Source: Planctomycetota bacterium (lineage in GTDB: Bacteria > Planctomycetota > GCA-002687715). From it: a stretch of DNA of 36,657 nt. The notes under the pieces are model-generated. The model was not told the origin of the DNA. It searched no databases and saw only the letters and a list, made by a program, of their open reading frames with translations. Location: the NCBI GenBank assembly GCA_009691765.1, contig SIAO01000021.1, forward strand, positions 1-36,657, written 5' to 3'. Below, in pieces: positions 32,162 to 36,657 of this stretch (position 1 is the first letter of the stretch; each line of letters begins with the position of its first letter). The position numbers were made by a program, and so were the translations under genes.

Positions 32162-33592
32162 TCAGCCGAAGCAAGGCACAAGAAACACCACGCCGTAACC
32201 CCAAAGCAAGAGAATGGCGAGGACGTCGAGCTGCCAGCCGCAAGCAAGCATGGTGCGCAGAGGAATTCGCCCAGTGCCATAAACGATGGCGTTCGGGGGA
32301 GTGCCCGCTGGCAACATGAAGTCGCACGAGCTACCGATCGTGGCTACCAGCAACAATGGAAGCTTGGTCGGCAACACATTCACCAAGAGCGTGATGGTGG
32401 CCGTGTTGCTAGCGAGCGCGGAAAGCAACACTGCGGCCGTAGCGGCTACTAGGATCTGCAGCGATGCTGTCGTATCCAACCAACCCGCGAACACCTTTCC
32501 CAACACCTCCGTGGCGCCACCAGCTTTCAAACCAGCCGCCATGGAGAAACTGCCACCAAGCAAAAGCAGCGCGCTGAACGGCATGCTGCGGAACAGCTTC
32601 CAAGACACGCAGCGCATCAGGATCAGCACAACACCCGCGAGAACCGACACCGTCGCTTCGTAGTGTTTGGACGCCAAAGACCAATCCATGGCGTAATTCA
32701 ACCATGGCCTCACAGCGTCGCCGCTCACCCATAAAACACACGCGGAACCAAAAACCACGGCCGTGCGCCGTTCACAGACATTCATGGGTCCAAGCAACGC
32801 GAGCTGCTGACGCAGAGCTCCTTCGACCGCAGGAGCGTCAATCTTGTCGCGACGCGCAGTGCGCCACAGCACCCACCACACTAGCGGCAAAAAAACCACC
32901 AGGAACGGCACCGCGGCGAGCGAGTACTCGAGGAATCCGAGCGGAGTTCCCGTCACGCGCTCGTAATGCCCGGCGAAGATGGAGTTGGTGGCGCTGCCGA
33001 TTTTGGTGGCGATACCGCCAACATTGCTGCCGTAGGCAACGGCCAAAAGTGCTGCGGCGCCGAAGCGCGGCAATCTGCCATGTGTGCCCGTGGATTCCAA
33101 CTGATGCACGAGTGCCAGAGCGATCGGCAACATCATCACCGCCGTCGCGGTATTCGAAATCCAGGCAGAGACGAGCGCAGTGGCGACAAGGACGCCCAAC
33201 AACAAACGGCGCGGCGAAGTGCCGATGCCTGCCATCACACGCAAAGCGATGCGCCTGTGCAACCCTGTGCTTTCCATCGCCACACCGATGCTCATGCCGC
33301 CAAGGTAGAGCCATGAGTACGCGTCGAAGAACGGGCTTGCTGCGATGTCGATGTCGGCGACAAAACCCTTGCCGCTCACGCCCATGAGCGGCCAAGCAGC
33401 GAGCGGAATGCAAGAAGTGAGCGCGATGGGCAGACACTCGGAGCACCACCACGCAATCATGAGCACGGCCACAGCGCCGCTGGCGGCAGCGCTGCGCACG
33501 CTCGCGTCCCCGGGCACTAACAGCACTGGCAGCCACGCCGTGCACAATGCGGCGAGCACCCCGATGGCGAGGCCTCTCCAACCGACTTTCAC
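32162..33592 (-). CDS. DASS (SLC13) family sodium/dicarboxylate or sulfate symporter
   Basis: About 476 residues, 11-12 membrane helices. The two inverted-repeat SNT motifs that form the sodium/substrate sites are both present: WISNTATAVMMLPIAL and ALASNTATITLLVN. Other family landmarks are WWCSECLPIALTSCIPLAAWPLMG and SCDFMLPAGTPPNAIVYGTG. It imports dicarboxylates, citrate or sulfate with sodium; the substrate is open. GTG 33592 is preferred, with AGG 9 nt upstream; TTG 33598 is the alternative. TATGAT about 30 nt upstream is a good -10. The N-terminal helix (LAIGVLAALCTAWLPVLLVPG) is normal. Confidence 0.9.
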   Translation of the reverse strand: MKVGWRGLAIGVLAALCTAWLPVLLVPGDASVRSAAASGAVAVLMIAWWCSECLPIALTSCIPLAAWPLMGVSGKGFVADIDIAASPFFDAYSWLYLGGMSIGVAMESTGLHRRIALRVMAGIGTSPRRLLLGVLVATALVSAWISNTATAVMMLPIALALVHQLESTGTHGRLPRFGAAALLAVAYGSNVGGIATKIGSATNSIFAGHYERVTGTPLGFLEYSLAAVPFLVVFLPLVWWVLWRTARRDKIDAPAVEGALRQQLALLGPMNVCERRTAVVFGSACVLWVSGDAVRPWLNYAMDWSLASKHYEATVSVLAGVVLILMRCVSWKLFRSMPFSALLLLGGSFSMAAGLKAGGATEVLGKVFAGWLDTTASLQILVAATAAVLLSALASNTATITLLVNVLPTKLPLLLVATIGSSCDFMLPAGTPPNAIVYGTGRIPLRTMLACGWQLDVLAILLLWGYGVVFLVPCFG

Positions 33593-33642
33593 ACGCAAGA
33601 GCCTGATTCCATGATGGGCGGCATCATAGGTGATGGCGCTGA

Positions 33643-34330
33643 GTGCGAATCAAGACTGCGCTTCTCAGCGCGCGCGCTGCGGCATGGAACGTAGCTACTG
33701 CGCAGTTCACTTCGTACGGCTGGAGCGGGCACGAGATTAGTTACGCCCTCGACACCGACGGCACGCGTGCTTGTGGTTACGGGCTTGTCGATGAATTGTC
33801 GTTGGCACCGCAACAGCCGCGCATCGCTCTGGATGGCACGCCGCGCTGTGGTCTGGTACCGCCGCATCCTGCATCGATCTGCACAGCTTCTTGCCCAGCA
33901 ACTACACGAGCTCGGCAGCACGCGACCTTGCCATCGGCGCCGACGGCAGCAGCACCATCTGCGGCTTCGCACTCAACAGCAACCCGGTGCGCCACGAAAC
34001 CGTGGTTTGGAGATCGAGCCTCGTCCTGTTGACAGGATCCGCGAGCGGCACGATGCCTGGCGTGGCGCTGCCCGGCGGGCGCGTGCTGCCGTTGAATCCG
34101 GATGCGTACTTCTTCTTCCTGCTCGAAAATCCCGGCAGTACCGTGGCCCCTTCCTTCGGGACGTTTGACGCTCTCGGCTTTGCATCGGCTGCAGCGGTGT
34201 TGCCCTCAGCACCGGAAATCCTGCGTGCGCCGCTTCAATTGCACCACGCTTTCGCCAGCACGAACCCGCTAAACCCCTTCAACTTCGTGCCAAGCAATGC
34301 TGCCGCGCTGACCATCATCCTTGATGCGCG
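33643..34330 (+). pseudogene. Frameshifted remnant of a secreted beta-propeller/HAF-like repeat protein
   Basis: Two frames carry parts of one protein. Frame of GTG 33643: YGWSGHEISYALDTDGTRACGYGLVDE. A different frame from about 33835: HAALWSGTAASCIDLHSFLP, then SSAARDLAIGADGSSTICGFA and HETVVW, which are HAF-type repeats (ALW-DL-HxF, then A-DG-GYA). This continues into GSASGTMPGVALPGG, LPLNPDAYFFFLLENPGS and LGFASAAAVLP, a C-terminal module that I recognise from secreted planctomycete proteins. The shift lies between about 33810 and 33835. The expected signal peptide and further repeats at the N-terminus are absent, and the normal stop is lost (a TGA at 34321 lies one base out of frame). 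34331-34458 contains nothing I recognise. A sequencing error cannot be excluded for the shift, but not for the missing N-terminus. Confidence 0.7.
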
Positions 34331-34458
34331 ATGCTGTGCGCAGAAGGCCATTCCGAGGCTCCTACGCACCATGTGCTTGACTTGCGGCACCCGGCAGTTG
34401 ATAAGTTGTACCCACCCAGCACCCGCCGAACATCAGGCCTCATCTCAAAAGCCGATTC

Positions 34459-36657
34459 TTGTCACAACAACCTGTTCGTTTCTTCATTTCCGGGATCGCT
34501 GGTGGTGTCGGATCCGCCTTGCTCGAAGTGCTCCTGCACTCCGGCACGCACAGTCTGACGAGCGCCCTCGCGGCCATCGGTCTCGGTGCCATGCTTGGTT
34601 TGGCACTGGCGCTGGGCGCCATTTTGGCTGCAAGCCTAAGTCGGCGCATCCCGATCCATGCAGGCACCGCTCTCTGGCGTAGTCCAGGTGTCCTCGTAGG
34701 CACCGTTGTCCTCGTAGCCGGCGTTGCCCTGCTGAATCAAGACACATTCTCTGGCGCGTGGGTGCGTGAACGCTCTTGGGCACCGCTTGTGCAGTATCTG
34801 GCGCTGCTTCTCGTGCTCCTCTGTGCATGGGGGGCGCTGCACCTGCTTCACACGGCCACGCAAAGCCGTCAGCGAGTGTGCTGGCTGGCCGCAGGCGCCG
34901 CAGCAGCCGCAGCGTGCGCGGCGTGGATGGATGCGCGTATTCTGCCGGGGCTTTATCCCAGTATGCATGCTTCGCTGGAACTCGCATGTGCACTGAGTTT
35001 GATGGCGATGGTGTGGTTGCTCTGTCCCAACCCGTCTGTGCGCCTCGCGCGCGCACTGGGTGCAGTTGCTCTCGGCGCGGGTCTCGTCGCTGGGACAGCG
35101 CTGCATTCCGACATTGTGCTGCGCTCGCACTTCATCGCGGCAGGGCCATTGCAATCGAAGCTCGTAGCAATGTTTGCGCCCGCGGACGCAGATGATGCGT
35201 GGATGAAACACCGGTCCAGTGCGGCCTCGTGGATTTCGCAGCGCTCACGACGCGCCACGCCGGATTCGCAAGCCGCCAAAGTGCTCGATGCACTGCTCCC
35301 ACAACGACGGCGCATGAATCTAGTGATCATCAGCGTGGACACACTGCGTGCCGATCGCCTCGCCGCCTACGGCGCAAAGGCAAGCAGTGCGCCGTTCCTC
35401 GACGAACTCGCGGCGCAGTCGTCGGTGTGCGAACGCGCCTACACCAACTACCCGCTTTCGAGCTTCGCCTATTCCTCTATGTTCACGGGGCTGATCCCCT
35501 CTTTGAGCCCAGCAGGGATGTTGAGCCGCGGACAAAACGCAAACTGGGGTGGATCGCTGGCGTTGGCGGAACTCCTCACCAAGAACGGATTCGAAACAGC
35601 GGCGTTCAGCGCATTCAACGCTGAATGCATTGCTCGCGAGGATGCGTTTGGCCACCTCACGCATGGGTTCAGCATCTTCAACCCAGAACGGCGCATCGTG
35701 GCGTGGGACGGAGCAGACCTCGTGGACGCTGCCTGCGCCGCGCTTCCGCGCATCACGCAACAGCGCTTCATGCTGTGGTTGCATCTTCTGGATCCACACG
35801 CTCCGTACAAGGTTCGTGATGGCGCGATGGCAGGCACTTCGCCAGAAGCCAACTACGACGCCGAGGTGCGCTATTGCGACGAACAGATTCGGCGCTTCGT
35901 GACGCTGCTCCGCGGAATGGGGCGCGGCAACGACACCATCATCGTGGTCATGGGCGATCACGGCGAAGAATTCGGCGAGCATGGTCACCGCTTCCACGGC
36001 ACAACGCTCTACGAGGAGCAAGTGCGCGTCCCGATGTTCATCTTGGTGCCCGGCCTCGCAGCACGCCGCATCGCGGAACCGGCATCCGTGATGGATCTCA
36101 TGCCAACGCTGCTGGATCTGCTGGCGCTCCGCGACCCGGAGTCGCGCCATGGCACGACTTTGGTGCCTGCGATGCTCGGCTCGGATGCCGGGCCGCGTAG
36201 TGCCTATGCAGAACTGCAAGCAAGCCAGCAGCTCAGCAGCGGTGGTCGCCGCATGATTGTCGAAGGCGACCACAAACTCATCGTGGATACGAATCTCAAC
36301 GCGATCGAGCTGTACGACCTCGCCAAGGACCCGAAGGAACAAACCAACATCGCCGCGCACCTGCCAGAGCGGCGCGCATGGCTACAGGCGCTCATGAATG
36401 CCATTGCGGCGGCCGCCCCTGAAACTGGCGAGTTCATGGAGCTCGAGAAGCTTCTTGCCGACATCGAATCGGCTTCGAGTGAACAGTTAACGACAGCCGC
36501 ATGGCGTTTGTTCGGTGGGATTCACGACCCGGTGTTTGCGTTGAATCGGCGCTTCGCCGCGGCCCTGCTCGGCCCTATGAAGGAACGTGTGCTTGCGGCC
36601 CTCGAGCGCTGCGCGCTGTGTGGAAACCCAAGCGCTTCGATCCCTGCAATGCGGCTT
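34459..36657 (+). CDS. Membrane-anchored sulfatase-fold (alkaline phosphatase superfamily) protein, 3' end outside the window
   Basis: Open from a double stop at 34399-34404 to the window edge (733 codons). Residues 1-~235: about seven hydrophobic helices. Residues ~287-620: sulfatase-type domain with metal-binding MNLVIISVDTLRADRLAAYG, the nucleophile region TNYPLSSFAYSSMFTG, WLHLLDPHAPY, VVMGDHGEEFGEHGHRFHG and VRVPMFILVPG, ending ELYDLAKDPKEQTNIA. The formylglycine signature CxPxR is not present at the nucleophile, only Ser residues, so it is unlikely to be a classical sulfatase; a phospho- or glycerophospho-transferase of the LtaS/EptA kind, or a phosphatase, fits better. TTG 34459 is the only start that keeps the first helix; ATG 34591 is the alternative. 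The last ~100 residues are a helical extension, not recognised. Confidence 0.82.
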   Translation, partial: MSQQPVRFFISGIAGGVGSALLEVLLHSGTHSLTSALAAIGLGAMLGLALALGAILAASLSRRIPIHAGTALWRSPGVLVGTVVLVAGVALLNQDTFSGAWVRERSWAPLVQYLALLLVLLCAWGALHLLHTATQSRQRVCWLAAGAAAAAACAAWMDARILPGLYPSMHASLELACALSLMAMVWLLCPNPSVRLARALGAVALGAGLVAGTALHSDIVLRSHFIAAGPLQSKLVAMFAPADADDAWMKHRSSAASWISQRSRRATPDSQAAKVLDALLPQRRRMNLVIISVDTLRADRLAAYGAKASSAPFLDELAAQSSVCERAYTNYPLSSFAYSSMFTGLIPSLSPAGMLSRGQNANWGGSLALAELLTKNGFETAAFSAFNAECIAREDAFGHLTHGFSIFNPERRIVAWDGADLVDAACAALPRITQQRFMLWLHLLDPHAPYKVRDGAMAGTSPEANYDAEVRYCDEQIRRFVTLLRGMGRGNDTIIVVMGDHGEEFGEHGHRFHGTTLYEEQVRVPMFILVPGLAARRIAEPASVMDLMPTLLDLLALRDPESRHGTTLVPAMLGSDAGPRSAYAELQASQQLSSGGRRMIVEGDHKLIVDTNLNAIELYDLAKDPKEQTNIAAHLPERRAWLQALMNAIAAAAPETGEFMELEKLLADIESASSEQLTTAAWRLFGGIHDPVFALNRRFAAALLGPMKERVLAALERCALCGNPSASIPAMRL

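Noticed and set aside
34029..34035. TGT-TGA in the first frame of the 33643 pseudogene as a second selenocysteine site
   Set aside because: By then the protein-like sequence has already moved to another frame, and I see no hairpin downstream.

Overview
The window (36,657 bases, GC-rich) looks like chromosomal DNA of a planctomycete-like bacterium. The pointers are a DUF1080 protein, three forkhead-associated (FHA) proteins in a row, an ECF sigma/anti-sigma pair whose anti-sigma carries a large extracytoplasmic domain, and a decayed secreted protein with a C-terminal module of the planctomycete type (LPLNPDAYF...). LptF/LptG permeases indicate an outer membrane with LPS-like glycolipids. I see no insertion sequences, phage genes, CRISPR arrays, tRNAs or rRNAs. 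Genes are packed tightly, often with zero spacing or overlap.

Layout. 1-3.1 kb: 3' part of an RNase R/II-type exoribonuclease (minus), a secreted beta-lactamase-fold serine hydrolase and a thioredoxin-fold exported protein. 3.1-6.5 kb: a selenium locus, with a YedE-type transporter (minus) divergent from an amidase whose end overlaps selD. The selD gene has an in-frame UGA exactly at its catalytic cysteine position, so it is a selenoprotein whose true start is about 100 bases upstream of what a standard gene caller would give. 6.5-8.4 kb: a translationally coupled DUF1080/zinc-dehydrogenase pair. 8.5-12 kb: a glycine-rich lipoprotein, an alpha/beta hydrolase and a cation/proton antiporter. 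12-14.3 kb: a UvrD/PcrA helicase. 14.3-20.3 kb: three consecutive FHA proteins (FHA-GAF-sigma54 activator; FHA-TM-CAP/SCP; FHA-TM). 20.3-22.5 kb: lptG and lptF. 22.6-24 kb: two convergent genes sharing a small repeated domain, one with an AT-hook-like tail. 24.1-29.7 kb (all minus): Rep helicase, formiminotransferase-cyclodeaminase, ECF sigma factor, and an anti-sigma with a terpenoid-cyclase-like domain. 29.7-33.6 kb: a MobB-like P-loop protein, a lipoprotein, a small unknown protein and a DASS-family transporter. 33.6-34.3 kb: a frameshifted secreted-protein pseudogene. 34.5 kb to the end: a membrane-anchored sulfatase-fold protein running off the edge.

The signal I find most interesting besides Sec-SelD is regulatory. 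Eight of about 22 operon-leading start codons have a TANNNT hexamer ending 5-8 nt upstream, with no Shine-Dalgarno, as expected for leaderless mRNAs. Four divergent gene pairs have start codons separated by only 24-40 nt, and in two of them the opposing -10 hexamers share the same TA dinucleotide. Starts that do have a good Shine-Dalgarno (7.6, 8.4, 9.5, 24.0 and 27.6 kb) lack this close hexamer, so the two classes look distinct.
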